A stretch of DNA of 50,662 nucleotides from Thalassococcus profundi (GCF_003344785.1 NZ_QPMK01000026.1:1-50662), one strand, 5' to 3'; numbered from the stretch's first letter, positions 1-10,768 are shown. Notes: a model not told the origin generated them from the letters alone. Made by a program: numbers and translations.

Positions 1-1334
1 ATGCGCAGGTGGTGCCGATGGAGGACATGAACCTGCATTTCACCGGCGATTTCCACGCCATCACCAGCGCGCACAGCCTTCTGAGCGCGATGATCGACAA
101 CCACATCTACTGGGGCAACGAGGCGCAGATCGATCAGCGCCGGGTCACCTGGCGCCGCGTCGTCGACATGAACGACCGCAGCTTGCGCCAGATCACCTCG
201 AGCCTCGGCGGCGTCGCCAACGGCTTTCCGCGCGAGGACGGGTTCGACATCACCGTCGCCTCCGAGGTCATGGCGATCCTCTGCCTCGCGCGCGATCTCA
301 AGGATCTCGAACGTCGCCTGGGCGACATGATCGTCGCCTACCGCCGCGACAAGACGCCGGTCTTCTGCCGCGACATCAAGGCGGCGGGCGCGATGACGGT
401 GCTGCTGAAGGACGCGATGCAGCCCAACCTGGTGCAGACGCTGGAGAACAACCCGGCCTTCGTGCACGGCGGGCCGTTTGCCAACATCGCGCATGGCTGC
501 AACTCGGTCATCGCCACGACGACGGCGCTGAAACTCGCCGATTACGTGGTGACAGAGGCGGGCTTCGGGGCCGACCTGGGCGCCGAGAAGTTCATGAACA
601 TCAAGTGCCGCAAGGCCGGGATTGCGCCTGATGCGGTGGTGATCGTGGCGACGGTGCGGGCGATGAAGATGAACGGCGGCGTCGCCAAGGCCGATCTGGG
701 CGCCGAGAATGTCGAGGCGGTGAAGGCCGGCTGCCCCAACCTCGGGCGGCACATCGCCAACGTCAAGAGCTTCGGCGTACCGGTGATCGTGGGCATCAAC
801 CACTTCGCCGGGGACAGCGAGGCCGAGGTGCAGGCGGTGAAGGACTACGTCGCCGAGCAGGGGTCGGAGGCGGTGCTCTGCAAGCACTGGGCCGAGGGCG
901 GCGCCGGCATCGAGGAGATGGCGCGCAAGGTGGCGGATCTGGCCGATTCGGGGGCGGCACAGTTCAAGGCGCTCTACCCGGACGAGATGCCGCTCTTCGA
1001 AAAGATCGAGGCGATCGCCAAGGGCATCTACCACGCCGACGGGGTGGATGCGGACGGCAAGATCAAGGCGCAGCTGAAGGAGTGGGAAGCGCAGGGCTAC
1101 GGAACCCTGCCGATCTGCGTGGCCAAGACGCAGTATTCCTTCACCACCGACCCCACCCGCCGCGGTGCGCCGACGGGCCACCGGCTGCCGGTGCGCGAGG
1201 TGCGGCTGTCGGCGGGAGCGGGCTTCGTCGTGGCGATCTGCGGCGAGATCATGACGATGCCGGGCCTGCCCCGGGTGCCGGCGTCCGAGAGCATCCGGCT
1301 CAACGACGAGGGGCTGATCGAAGGGCTGTTTTAA
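1..1334 (+). CDS. fhs: Formate-tetrahydrofolate ligase, 3' part (5' end outside window)
   Basis: ATP-dependent ligation of formate to tetrahydrofolate, giving 10-formyl-THF in cytosolic one-carbon metabolism. The frame is open from the first base: the partial codon and next codons read (Y)[19 protein letters not shown], the end of the glycine-rich family signature and the block after it. The second family signature, [12 protein letters not shown], lies near visible residue 215. About 443 residues are visible; the family is usually near 558, so roughly 115 N-terminal residues including the P-loop region are missing. The C-terminus ([13 protein letters not shown]) is complete. A strong hairpin follows directly after the stop codon. 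Confidence 0.96.
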   Translation, partial: AQVVPMEDMNLHFTGDFHAITSAHSLLSAMIDNHIYWGNEAQIDQRRVTWRRVVDMNDRSLRQITSSLGGVANGFPREDGFDITVASEVMAILCLARDLKDLERRLGDMIVAYRRDKTPVFCRDIKAAGAMTVLLKDAMQPNLVQTLENNPAFVHGGPFANIAHGCNSVIATTTALKLADYVVTEAGFGADLGAEKFMNIKCRKAGIAPDAVVIVATVRAMKMNGGVAKADLGAENVEAVKAGCPNLGRHIANVKSFGVPVIVGINHFAGDSEAEVQAVKDYVAEQGSEAVLCKHWAEGGAGIEEMARKVADLADSGAAQFKALYPDEMPLFEKIEAIAKGIYHADGVDADGKIKAQLKEWEAQGYGTLPICVAKTQYSFTTDPTRRGAPTGHRLPVREVRLSAGAGFVVAICGEIMTMPGLPRVPASESIRLNDEGLIEGLF

Positions 1335-1358
1335 GGCGCCTTCGCGCACGAAGGCGCC
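1335..1358 (+). terminator. Stem-loop directly after fhs stop
   Basis: A perfect 10-bp stem (GGCGCCTTCG / CGAAGGCGCC) with a CGCA loop begins one base after the fhs stop codon. There is no T-tract, so it could be a 3'-end-stabilising hairpin or a weak terminator. Confidence 0.6.
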
Positions 1359-1514
1359 GAACCGGACAGAGCGGGTTGGCAAAGCCAACCCGCGGAGTCC
1401 GGCACGGTGGAAATGGGGCGGGGTGGAAAGAGGCACCGGTCCCGCCACCCTGCGACACCCCGCCCGGCCGAGAGACCCCACGCCGAACCGCCGCGGCCCA
1501 AGGCCGCGCCGGTG

Positions 1515-1548
1515 CCTCCGGCGGAGGTTTTTTGAAACCGGAGAAGGG
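1515..1548 (+). repeat. Terminator hairpin plus repeat tail (copy A)
   Basis: CCTCC-GGC-GGAGG followed by six T residues is a good Rho-independent terminator for plus-strand transcription from fhs. It continues into a tail reading TTTTTTGAAACCGGAGAAGG, which also ends the repeats at 22441, 38328, 48898 and 49066. It is therefore the shortest member of a dispersed intergenic repeat family. Confidence 0.65.
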
Positions 1549-1687
1549 GCGGGGTCGGTCCTTTGATCCTTCGTCCCGCGGAAGGTGGCGCGGTCGGGGG
1601 GATGCCCGGAACGGTCGCGGATTCACGCTCGGTGACTTCGACGCCGGAGGAGGGGCGATCGCAGGGCGCGGTGGCGGAGGTTGGCAC

Positions 1688-1706
1688 GGTGGGTTGTAAC
1701 CCCACC
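1688..1706 (-). terminator. Hairpin next to thioesterase stop
   Basis: GGTGGG and CCCACC form a 6-bp stem around a 7-base loop, ending on the base before the minus-strand thioesterase stop codon. It probably ends or stabilises that transcript. There is no T-tract. Confidence 0.45.
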
Positions 1707-2120
1707 CTACGCGCGGACGGGGACCATGGTACCGGTGAGAAGGGCGATATGCGTCTCGGCGCCCCCGGCCTCGGCATAGACATCCGCCGCGACGACCACC
1801 AGCCGCTTGCCGGGACGGATGACGCGTCCGCGGGCCAGCAGCCGGTCGCCGCGGGCGGGGGCGAGCAGGTGGATGCGCATCTCGGACGTCACCACCTCGT
1901 TTTCGGGCGGCAGCAGGGTCAGCGCCGAATAGCCTGCCGCCGAATCGCCGATGGCGAAGGTCAGTGCCGCATGGCCGAAGCCCTGCTGCTGGTGGGCCAG
2001 CGGCAGGATCGGGGCGGCGATGGTCACGCGGCCCTCGGCCACCGACTCCAGCGTCGCGCCGAAGGTGGTCATCATGTCCTGCCGGGTAAAGCTGGTGCGG
2101 ATGCGGGTGTCTATGTCCAT
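1707..2120 (-). CDS. PaaI-family hotdog-fold thioesterase
   Basis: A 137-residue protein, normal size for a single hotdog-domain acyl-CoA thioesterase. The sequence has the typical layout: a helix followed by HQQQGFGHAALTFAIGDSAAG, resembling the H-G-G-V/A active-site region of PaaI/DUF4442-type thioesterases, then SEMRIHLLAPARGD and a closing strand pattern ending GTMVPVRA. It probably hydrolyses acyl- or aryl-CoA thioesters in the cytosol; the substrate cannot be read from sequence. The start at MDIDTR is chosen because the longer frame upstream overlaps pdeM. It lies 53 bp downstream of pdeM on the same strand, so the two may be cotranscribed. Confidence 0.85.
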   Translation of the reverse strand: MDIDTRIRTSFTRQDMMTTFGATLESVAEGRVTIAAPILPLAHQQQGFGHAALTFAIGDSAAGYSALTLLPPENEVVTSEMRIHLLAPARGDRLLARGRVIRPGKRLVVVAADVYAEAGGAETHIALLTGTMVPVRA

Positions 2121-2173
2121 GGCGCCACTTGAGCGCAGGGCGCGGCCCGGCGCAAGGGGGCAGGCGCAAGGGC

Positions 2174-2848
2174 TCACGCGCGCACCGTCCTCCGCGGCAT
2201 CGGGATGGCGCAGGGCGTCGGACCGGTGAGGATCGCCTGTGCGCCGGGGGCCATCAGCGCGCTGAGCTCCGGCCCGTCGCAGCGCAAGCCGCCGGTATAG
2301 GCGCCAAAGGCGGGCAGGATCAGCCTGGCATCGTCGAGCAGGAAGCAGGGCCGCGACAGCATCCGGCCGCGCAGGCTGAGCCGTGCCTTGGGATGGTAAT
2401 GTCCGCTCACCTCGGCGCTGGCGTCGCTGGCGATATGGCGGAAGGTCAGCGGCCCCAGCGTCATTTGCGCCCGGTGCGTGCCGCCCAGACCCACCGGGCC
2501 GGGATCGTGATTGCCCTCGATCCAGGTCCAGTCGCGCCCGGCCTGTAGCCGCGCGATCCACATCAGGTCTTCTTCGGGCAGCGCCGCCCCCGCCGCCGGG
2601 CTGTCGAAACTGTCGCCGAGGCAGATCACCGACCGCGCGCCGGTGTGGGCCAGGTCCCGTTCCAGCCGCAACAGCGTCTCGCGCGTCTCATAGGGCGGCA
2701 GCTGCGCGCCGCCCAAGGCCGAGAGCCGCGCGGATTTGCCGAAATGCAGGTCGGATACCACCAGCAGGTCGCGCGCGGGCCAGTGCAGCGCCCCCGAGGG
2801 CAGGGCGGCCAGCGCGGCCCCGGCAAAGGTGAAATCGAAGCGGTTCAT
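2174..2848 (-). CDS. pdeM: PdeM-type metallophosphoesterase (ligase-associated DNA damage response)
   Basis: Calcineurin-like phosphoesterase of 224 residues. Metal-binding motifs in order: SDLHFGK near residue 33 (D-x-H), GDSFDS (G-D-x-x-D), GNHDPG (G-N-H-D) and SGHYHPKA (G-H-x-H). The length and the ending fit the family named ligase-associated DNA damage response endonuclease PdeM. That family usually sits beside an Lhr-type helicase, and often a ligase and exonuclease, in a DNA-repair island. Here the neighbours are a thioesterase and an M29 peptidase, so the usual partners are absent. The start MNRFDF is preferred over an ATG six codons upstream. Confidence 0.85.
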   Translation of the reverse strand: MNRFDFTFAGAALAALPSGALHWPARDLLVVSDLHFGKSARLSALGGAQLPPYETRETLLRLERDLAHTGARSVICLGDSFDSPAAGAALPEEDLMWIARLQAGRDWTWIEGNHDPGPVGLGGTHRAQMTLGPLTFRHIASDASAEVSGHYHPKARLSLRGRMLSRPCFLLDDARLILPAFGAYTGGLRCDGPELSALMAPGAQAILTGPTPCAIPMPRRTVRA

Positions 2849-2902
2849 GCTTTGTTCATGGCGCAAGCGGCGCGCGGTGACAAGAGGCCACCGCGCCTGT
2901 CG

Positions 2903-4141
2903 TCAGGCCCACTCGCCCTTGCGGAAGACCGGCACGCGGGTGCCATCGGCCGCGATCCCGTCGATATCGGTCTCGGGCCCGCCGATCATCCAGTCGACAT
3001 GGATCAGGCTGGCATTGCCGCCCTTGTCAGCGATCTCCTCGGCGCTGAGGTCGCCGCCGTTCAGGAAGCACTTGGAATAGCACTGCCCGAGCGCGATGTG
3101 GCAGGAGGCGTTTTCGTCGAAAAGCGTGTTGTAGAACAAAAGCCCCGAGGCCGAAATCGGCGAGGAATGCGGCACCAGCGCCACTTCGCCCAGCCGCGCG
3201 GCGCCCTCGTCGGTGCCCAGCAGTTCCTTCAGCACCGCTTCGCCTTTTTCGGCGCGGGCCTCGACGATGCGACCGCCCTCGAACCGCACCTCGATGCCGT
3301 CGATCAGGCTGCCCTGGTGCGACAGCGGCTTGGTCGACCGTACGGTGCCGTCGACCTTGTGGGCGTGAGGCGTGGTGAAGACTTCTTCGGTCGGCACGTT
3401 CGGGTTGCAGACGACGCCGTTCTTGGCCTCGGACGCGCCGCCGTGCCATTCGTGATCCCGCGCGAGGCCTACGGTCAGGTCGAGGCCCGGGCCGGTGTAA
3501 TGCAACGCGTCGAACCGCTGGCCGTTCAGCCATTCCGTGCGCGCCCGCAGCGTTGCATTGTGCTCGGCCCAGGCGGCGACGGGATCGTCGCGGTCGACGC
3601 GGGAGGCGGCAAAGATCGCGCGGGCGAGCTTCGTCACCGCCTCGTCCTCGGGCAGGTCGGGGAACATGCGCCGCGCCCAGGCGGCGCTGGGATAGGCGGC
3701 GATGGACCAGTTGATCTCGAAGTTCGAGATCTTCTCGAGCGCCGGCTTGTAGGCCCGCGACTGCGCCTTGCCGGCGCGGGACACCTTTTCGGGATTCTCG
3801 TCCGACAGCAGCATCGGGTCGTCGCCGACGATGGCCAGCCGCGCGGCGCCGGCCTCGTAGGCGCGTGCCATGCCGTCGAAGAGCCAGCCCGGCGCGCGGT
3901 CGAAGCTGTCGTCCGGCGCGTGACGGTAGCGCGCCAGCGCCAACGCGCTGTCCGACAGGATCGGCGTCACCAGTCCGGCGCCGGCGCGATAGGCCTCGAC
4001 CGTGACGCGGCGCAGCAGCGGCAGCGCCTCCACCGGCGCGGTGACCACGAGGTCCTGGCCCGCGCGCAGGGCAAGCCCGGTGTGCACGATGACCTTCGCA
4101 AGCTTATCGAGTTCTGCGCCGAAACGGCTGTCGATATCCAT
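2903..4141 (-). CDS. M29-family aminopeptidase
   Basis: A 412-residue metallo-aminopeptidase of the AmpS/T-like M29 family, which removes N-terminal residues from peptides in the cytosol. Family features seen: NVPTEEVFTTP (a metal-ligand Glu region), a Gly-rich ARAEKGEA block, the ENASCHIALGQCY segment and the closing LIHVDWMIG with its His and Asp ligands. Length is normal for the family. The start is set by an AAGGAG ribosome site seven bases upstream of ATG. It lies downstream of enolase on the same strand, separated by a hairpin terminator, so it is probably transcribed separately. Confidence 0.9.
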   Translation of the reverse strand: MDIDSRFGAELDKLAKVIVHTGLALRAGQDLVVTAPVEALPLLRRVTVEAYRAGAGLVTPILSDSALALARYRHAPDDSFDRAPGWLFDGMARAYEAGAARLAIVGDDPMLLSDENPEKVSRAGKAQSRAYKPALEKISNFEINWSIAAYPSAAWARRMFPDLPEDEAVTKLARAIFAASRVDRDDPVAAWAEHNATLRARTEWLNGQRFDALHYTGPGLDLTVGLARDHEWHGGASEAKNGVVCNPNVPTEEVFTTPHAHKVDGTVRSTKPLSHQGSLIDGIEVRFEGGRIVEARAEKGEAVLKELLGTDEGAARLGEVALVPHSSPISASGLLFYNTLFDENASCHIALGQCYSKCFLNGGDLSAEEIADKGGNASLIHVDWMIGGPETDIDGIAADGTRVPVFRKGEWA

Positions 4142-4211
4142 CTGCTGCTCCTTTGGTGTTTGCCGCGAAATCTGGGTCAGGCCCCTGCCAAGGTCAAGCG
4201 CCCCGCTCATG

Positions 4212-4240
4212 CGAAACGGCCCGCCACCGGGGCGGGCCGT
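4212..4240 (-). terminator. Enolase terminator
   Basis: On the minus strand a 10-bp GC stem (ACGGCCCGCC with its complement) is followed by TTTCG, 24 bases after the eno stop codon. It has the form of a Rho-independent terminator with a short T-run. Confidence 0.7.
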
Positions 4241-4263
4241 CGCAAAGCCGCGGGGGCAGCGTA

Positions 4264-6189
<1,926 letters not shown>

Positions 6190-6270
6190 TCAGGGAGTTC
6201 CGAGCGCCAGGCGATGCATCACGCTTCACGCCGAACGCAAGACGCTCCGGACGACACGAAAGGATTTGCC

Positions 6271-6558
6271 ATGATGCTCTTTCATCACCGCAACCGCGAC
6301 CGCAACGCCGACACCCGCCGCGTCTACGCATTGTTCGAGATCGCGCATACGGCGGTCGATTTCCTCGCCGCGCTCTGTTTCCTCGTGGGTTCGGTCCTGT
6401 TCCTCTTTCCGGCCTTCGAGACCCCCGCGGTCTGGCTCTTCATCCTGGGGTCGGTCTTCTTCATGGCCAAACCCACCCTGCGCCTGGTGCGGGAACTCAA
6501 GCTCTGGCGCATGGGCAAGCTCGACCGCCTGGCACGGCGCGAAACCGGCGATCCATAG
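6271..6558 (+). CDS. YrhK-like small membrane protein
   Basis: A 95-residue protein with a basic N-terminus and two closely spaced hydrophobic segments, about residues 28-48 and 53-70. The pattern LFEIAHTAVDFLAALCFLVG, then LFLFPAFET and FILGSVFFMAKP, is characteristic of the YrhK domain. The domain's function is not known; it is probably an inner-membrane protein. A GAAAGGA ribosome site precedes the ATG. Confidence 0.8.
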   Translation: MMLFHHRNRDRNADTRRVYALFEIAHTAVDFLAALCFLVGSVLFLFPAFETPAVWLFILGSVFFMAKPTLRLVRELKLWRMGKLDRLARRETGDP

Positions 6559-6563
6559 GCCCC

Positions 6564-6636
6564 CTTCATCTTGCCGATAAACTCCGGAGAGCACGAGAGA
6601 CAGCGTCTCTCGTATCGCCCGGGGCACCCGGGCGAT
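6564..6636 (-). repeat. Intergenic palindromic repeat (copy B)
   Basis: Read on the minus strand: two adjacent perfect stem-loops followed by a conserved tail. The stems are ATCGCCCGGG / CCCGGGCGAT (10 bp) and ACGAGAGAC / GTCTCTCGT (9 bp, AGC loop). The tail matches CGGAGTTTATCGGCAAGATG. It starts six bases after the YrhK-like stop codon and separates that gene from pheT. The first hairpins could act as terminators. Confidence 0.85.
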
Positions 6637-6721
6637 CCCGCGAAGCGGCCAGCGCCCCTTTCCCCCAATCCCCCGATCCGCTAAGACCGCGCCAGACGCA
6701 ACGCATGCAGAGTGAAGACCG

Positions 6722-9118
6722 ATGAAATTCACGCTTTCCTGGCTCAAGGACCACCTTGAGACCGACGCCTCCGTCGACGCCATCGCCGAGGCCCTGACCG
6801 ATCTCGGGCTCGAGGTCGAAGGCATCGAAGACCCCTCGAAGCGTCTGGGCGACTTTACCATCGGCAAGGTCCTGCACGCCGAAAAGCATCCCGATGCGGA
6901 CAAGCTCAAGGTCTGCCGCGTGGCCACCGACGAGGGCGAATTGCAGATCATCTGCGGCGCGCCCAACGCGCGCGAGGGCATCACCGTCGTTGTCGCCAAG
7001 CCCGGCACCTACGTTCCGGGCATCGACACCACCATTGGCGTCGGCAAGATCCGCGGCGTCGAAAGCTACGGCATGATGTGTTCCGAACGCGAGATGGAGC
7101 TTTCGGACGAACACGACGGCATCATCGAACTGCCCTCTGGCGAGGTCGGGCAGCGGTTCACCGACTGGCTGGCGCAGAACCGCCCGCAGCAGGTCGACCC
7201 GGTGATCGAGATCGCCATCACCCCGAACCGCCCCGACGCGCTGGGCGTGCGCGGCATCGCCCGCGATCTCGCCGCGCGCGGCCTCGGCACGCTCAAGCCG
7301 CGCGAAACCGACCCGGTGCCGGGTGCCTTCCCGTGCCCCGTTTCCGTGAGCATCGACGCCGACACCATCGAGGCCTGCCCGATCTTCTACGGTCGTCTTA
7401 TCCGCGGGGTGAAGAACGGCCCCAGCCCCGCCTGGCTGCAGACCGCGCTGCGCGCCATCGGGCTGCGGCCGATCTCCTTCCTCGTCGACGTGACCAACTT
7501 CTTCACCTACGACCGCAACCGCCCGCTGCACGTCTTCGACGCCGACAAGCTCAAGGGCGGGCTGCGCATCCACCGCGCCGCGGGCGGCGAGACGATGATG
7601 GGTCTCGATGACAAGACCTACAGCTTCCAGCCCGAGATGACGCTGATCTCGGACGAGGCCGGCGTGCAGTCCATCGCCGGCGTCATGGGCGGCCTGCCCA
7701 CCGGCGTCACCGACGAGACCACGAATGTCTTCGTCGAGGCGGCCTATTTCGACCCGATCCGCACCGCCTACACGGGCCGCGCGCTCAAGATCAATTCCGA
7801 CGCCCGTTACCGGTTCGAACGCGGCATCGATCCCGCGTGGACTCCGCAGGGGCTCGAGCATGCAACGCGCATGATCCTCGACCACGCCGGCGGCGAGGCC
7901 TCCGAGGTTGTGGTCGCGGGCGCCATTCCCGACACCTCCCGCGCTTACAGGCTCGACCCGGCGCGCGTGGTATCGCTGGTGGGCATGGAGATCCCCGAGG
8001 CCGAGCAGCGCGCCACGCTCGAGGCGCTGGGCTTCACGCTTCAAGGCGACATGGCGCAGGTGCCCAGCTGGCGCCCGGACGTCATGGGCGAGGCGGACCT
8101 CGTCGAAGAGGTGGCCCGCGTCGCCTCGCTGACCAAGCTTCAGGGCAAGCCGCTGCCGCGCGTGCAGGCAGGCGTGCCGAAGCCGATCCTGTCGCCGGTG
8201 CAGAAGCGCGAACAGGCCGCACGGCGCACGGCGGCGGCGCTTGGCTACAATGAATGCGTGACCTACAGCTTCATCGACAAGGCGGCGGCGACGCTTTTCG
8301 GCGGTGGTGACGATGCGACGATGCTGGCGAACCCGATCAGCTCGGAAATGAGCCACATGCGCCCGGCGCTTCTGCCCGGCCTGCTGCGCGCCGCGGCGCG
8401 CAACCAGGCGCGCGGCTTCGCCGACCAGGCGCTGTTCGAGGTGGGCGCGGCCTTTCACGGCGGCGAGCCCGAGGAACAGCACCTGCTGGTGTCGGGCCTG
8501 CTTGTGGGGCGCACCGGTCCCAAGGATGTGCACGGCGCGGCCCGCGCGGTCGACCTCTTTGATGCCAAGGCGGATGCCGAGGCGCTGCTTGCGGCGATGG
8601 GCGCGCCCGCCAAGGTGCAGATTCTGCGCGGCGCCAGCGACTGGTGGCACCCCGGGCGGCACGGCAAGATCTGCCTCGGCCCCAAGAAGGTGCTGGGCAT
8701 TTTCGGCGAATTGCACCCCAAGGTCCTGCGCGAGATGGACGTGAAGGGCCCCGCCGTGGCCTTCACCCTCTGGCCTGCGGAGATTCCGCTGCCGCGCAAG
8801 ACCGGAGCGGCACGCCCGGCGCTGACGCTCAACGACCTGCAACCGGTGGAGCGCGATTTCGCCTTCGTCGTCGATGCCGAGGTGGCGGCGCTCGACCTCG
8901 TCAATGCCGCTGCCGGAGCCGACAAGGCGCTGATCGCCGACGTGCGGGTCTTCGACGAATTCATCGGCGGCAGCTTGGGCGAGGGCAAGAAGTCGCTGGC
9001 CATCACCGTGCGCCTGCAACCGGTCGACAAGACCCTGAAAGAGGCCGAGATCGAGGCCGTGGCGGCCCGGATCGTCGAGAAGGTGACCAAGGCCACCGGC
9101 GGCACGCTGCGCGGCTGA
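6722..9118 (+). CDS. pheT: Phenylalanyl-tRNA synthetase beta subunit
   Basis: Large subunit of the alpha2-beta2 PheRS that charges tRNA-Phe. 798 residues, complete. Domains in order: N-terminal segment MKFTLSWLKDHLET; a tRNA-binding (EMAP-like) domain near residues 40-150; B3/B4 editing region with EIAITPNRPDALGVRG; B5 domain near 400-475 (LVGMEIPEAEQ); catalytic-like core with YSFIDKAAATLFGG; and a C-terminal anticodon-binding (FDX-ACB) domain of about 90 residues beginning near VERDFAFVVDAEV. pheS is not next to it: the gene upstream encodes a YrhK-like protein. A GC hairpin follows the stop. Confidence 0.98.
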   Translation: MKFTLSWLKDHLETDASVDAIAEALTDLGLEVEGIEDPSKRLGDFTIGKVLHAEKHPDADKLKVCRVATDEGELQIICGAPNAREGITVVVAKPGTYVPGIDTTIGVGKIRGVESYGMMCSEREMELSDEHDGIIELPSGEVGQRFTDWLAQNRPQQVDPVIEIAITPNRPDALGVRGIARDLAARGLGTLKPRETDPVPGAFPCPVSVSIDADTIEACPIFYGRLIRGVKNGPSPAWLQTALRAIGLRPISFLVDVTNFFTYDRNRPLHVFDADKLKGGLRIHRAAGGETMMGLDDKTYSFQPEMTLISDEAGVQSIAGVMGGLPTGVTDETTNVFVEAAYFDPIRTAYTGRALKINSDARYRFERGIDPAWTPQGLEHATRMILDHAGGEASEVVVAGAIPDTSRAYRLDPARVVSLVGMEIPEAEQRATLEALGFTLQGDMAQVPSWRPDVMGEADLVEEVARVASLTKLQGKPLPRVQAGVPKPILSPVQKREQAARRTAAALGYNECVTYSFIDKAAATLFGGGDDATMLANPISSEMSHMRPALLPGLLRAAARNQARGFADQALFEVGAAFHGGEPEEQHLLVSGLLVGRTGPKDVHGAARAVDLFDAKADAEALLAAMGAPAKVQILRGASDWWHPGRHGKICLGPKKVLGIFGELHPKVLREMDVKGPAVAFTLWPAEIPLPRKTGAARPALTLNDLQPVERDFAFVVDAEVAALDLVNAAAGADKALIADVRVFDEFIGGSLGEGKKSLAITVRLQPVDKTLKEAEIEAVAARIVEKVTKATGGTLRG

Positions 9119-9123
9119 ACCGG

Positions 9124-9145
9124 GGCGCGGGCGGTTGCCCGCGCC
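9124..9145 (+). terminator. pheT stem-loop terminator
   Basis: A perfect 9-bp GC stem (GGCGCGGGC / GCCCGCGCC) with a GGTT loop, five bases after the pheT stop. There is no clear T-run. Confidence 0.55.
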
Positions 9146-9196
9146 GCCGCGCGCCTTAGGTCATGCCGAAACGACATATCGAGAGGACAGATCACC

Positions 9197-9649
9197 ATGG
9201 GCCTGAACGTCTATCTTTCCGGGGAGATTCACACCGACTGGCGCGAGCAGATCATCGACGGCGCGCAGGGGCTCGACATCACCTTCACCAGCCCGGTCAC
9301 CGATCACGCCGCCAGCGACGACTGCGGCGTGACCATCCTGGGCGAGGAACCGAACAAGTACTGGCACGACCACAAGGGCGCCATGGTCAACGCCATCCGC
9401 ACCCGCAAGGGCATCGAGGATGCCGACGTGGTCGTGGTCCGCTTCGGCGAGAAGTACAAGCAGTGGAACGCGGCCTTCGACGCGGGCATGGCGGCGGCGC
9501 TGGGCAAGTCGCTGATCGTGCTGCAGCAACCCGACCACGACCACGCGCTGAAAGAGGTGGACGCCGCGGCACTCGCCGTCGCGCGGGAACCGGGGCAGGT
9601 GGTCGACATCCTGCGCTACGTTCTGACCGGGACGCTGCCGGGCAAATGA
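9197..9649 (+). CDS. ytoQ: YtoQ family protein
   Basis: A 150-residue protein matching the YtoQ family, which is related in fold to nucleoside 2-deoxyribosyltransferases. Seen: MGLNVYLSGEIHTDWREQI at the N-terminus, FTSPVTDHAASDDCGV, a central IEDADVVVVRFGEKYKQWNAA block, and a GKSLIVLQQPDHDHALKEVD segment. Its biochemical role is not established. A GAGAGGA-like ribosome site precedes the ATG. It stands alone between pheT and the convergent CDF gene. Confidence 0.85.
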   Translation: MGLNVYLSGEIHTDWREQIIDGAQGLDITFTSPVTDHAASDDCGVTILGEEPNKYWHDHKGAMVNAIRTRKGIEDADVVVVRFGEKYKQWNAAFDAGMAAALGKSLIVLQQPDHDHALKEVDAAALAVAREPGQVVDILRYVLTGTLPGK

Positions 9650-9754
9650 TCCTGCGGGGCCAAAGCATTCGAATCTTCTCTCGATAAGACTCAAGACACC
9701 TGACGCGTCCCGCAGATCAGGCTGCGACAGGTGATCCGATTCAAGCGCAATGAC

Positions 9755-10642
9755 TCAGAGCACCACGATGCCGGTGTGTTTGGCCTTGTGCTCCGGCTCC
9801 ACGTGGATGGTGACGGCGCACTGGCTGATCTCGGCCTTGATCGCGGCCTCGATCCGGTCGCAGATGTCGTGGGCGTCTTCGACACTCATCTCTCCGGGCA
9901 CCACGAGGTGAAACTCGATGAAGGTCGCGGCCCCGGCGTTGCGGGCGCGCAGGTCATGTGCCTCCACAGCGCCCTCGGCATTTTCCGAAATCAGCGTGCG
10001 CATCTGCTCGAGCTCGGCGTCGGACACGCTTTCGTCCATCAGCCCGCCGATGGAACCGCGCACCACCACCCAGCCCGACCACAGGATGTTGACCGCGACC
10101 GCCGCAGCCAGCGCCGGATCGAGCCAGTGCCAGCCGGTCAGCACCGCCAGCGCCACGCCCGCCGTCACCCCGACCGACGACACCACATCGGTCAGCAGGT
10201 GCCGTCCGTCCGCGGCCAGCGCCGGTGAGGACAGCCGCCGCCCGGCGCGCAGCAGCACCAGGCACCAGGCGCCGTTCAGCACCCCGGCCAGCAGGTTGAT
10301 GGCGATCCCCGCATAGGGCGCGTCGAGCATCCGAGGCGACATGAAGGCGCCATAGGCTTCGCGCATGATCAGCAGGGCGGCGACGACGATCATCACGCCT
10401 TCGAGCACGGCGCTGAAATATTCCGCCTTGTGATGGCCGAAGGGATGGCTCGCATCCGCTGGAACGGCCGCCACCCGCAAGGCGATCAGGGCGGCGATGG
10501 CTGTCGCGACGTTGACGATACTTTCCAGCGCGTCGGACAGGAGCGCGACCGATCCGGTCATCCACCAGGCGAGTGTCTTGATCGCCAGAACCGTGATGCC
10601 GACGGCGATGCTGCCCCAGGCGATCTTGATGGCATTGGTCAT
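9755..10642 (-). CDS. Cation diffusion facilitator (CDF) family transporter
   Basis: A 295-residue inner-membrane divalent-metal/proton antiporter with about six transmembrane segments and a C-terminal cytoplasmic domain (roughly residues 210-295, ending VTIHVEPEHKAKHTG). Metal-site residues: TM2 carries E40-x3-N44 where the well-studied YiiP has D-x3-D, and TM5 carries H148-x3-D152. The loop motif ASHPFGHHKAEYF is typical. The ExxxN variant leaves the metal uncertain. A longer start at 10756 is rejected because it would place the N-terminus inside the mscL terminator. Confidence 0.9.
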   Translation of the reverse strand: MTNAIKIAWGSIAVGITVLAIKTLAWWMTGSVALLSDALESIVNVATAIAALIALRVAAVPADASHPFGHHKAEYFSAVLEGVMIVVAALLIMREAYGAFMSPRMLDAPYAGIAINLLAGVLNGAWCLVLLRAGRRLSSPALAADGRHLLTDVVSSVGVTAGVALAVLTGWHWLDPALAAAVAVNILWSGWVVVRGSIGGLMDESVSDAELEQMRTLISENAEGAVEAHDLRARNAGAATFIEFHLVVPGEMSVEDAHDICDRIEAAIKAEISQCAVTIHVEPEHKAKHTGIVVL

Positions 10643-10716
10643 CGCGTCCAACCGCTCCGTGTCGCGTCTGGCGCGGTGATAGCGCCGCACCAATCGCGCC
10701 GCAACCGGCAGGGTGA

Positions 10717-10749
10717 ACGAAAACAGCCCGCGCGGTCGGCGTGGGCTGT
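10717..10749 (-). terminator. mscL Rho-independent terminator
   Basis: On the minus strand a 10-bp stem (ACAGCCCACG with CGCGGGCTGT, one G-T pair) is followed by TTTTCG, 20 bases after the mscL stop codon. Confidence 0.85.
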
Positions 10750-10768
10750 CGGGCAAAGCGGAGGTGTC

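Larger units (their letters stand above)
1359..1706. other. Gene-free convergent spacer between fhs and thioesterase
   Basis: About 350 bases between converging genes. It holds no plausible gene: the open frames are GC-driven, Arg/Pro/Gly-rich and without ribosome sites. It does hold a terminator-like hairpin with a T-run at 1515-1533 and a hairpin at 1688-1706 next to the thioesterase stop. I see nothing identifiable in the rest. Confidence 0.7.

Noticed and set aside
6566-9019. An 817-codon open frame on the minus strand opposite pheT
   Set aside because: It mirrors the GC-rich codon pattern of pheT, its translation is rich in His, Arg, Gly and Ala without recognisable domains, and pheT itself is certain.
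10643-10756. A 38-codon N-terminal extension of the CDF transporter
   Set aside because: The extension would translate the mscL terminator stem and T-run; the shorter start fits the family.
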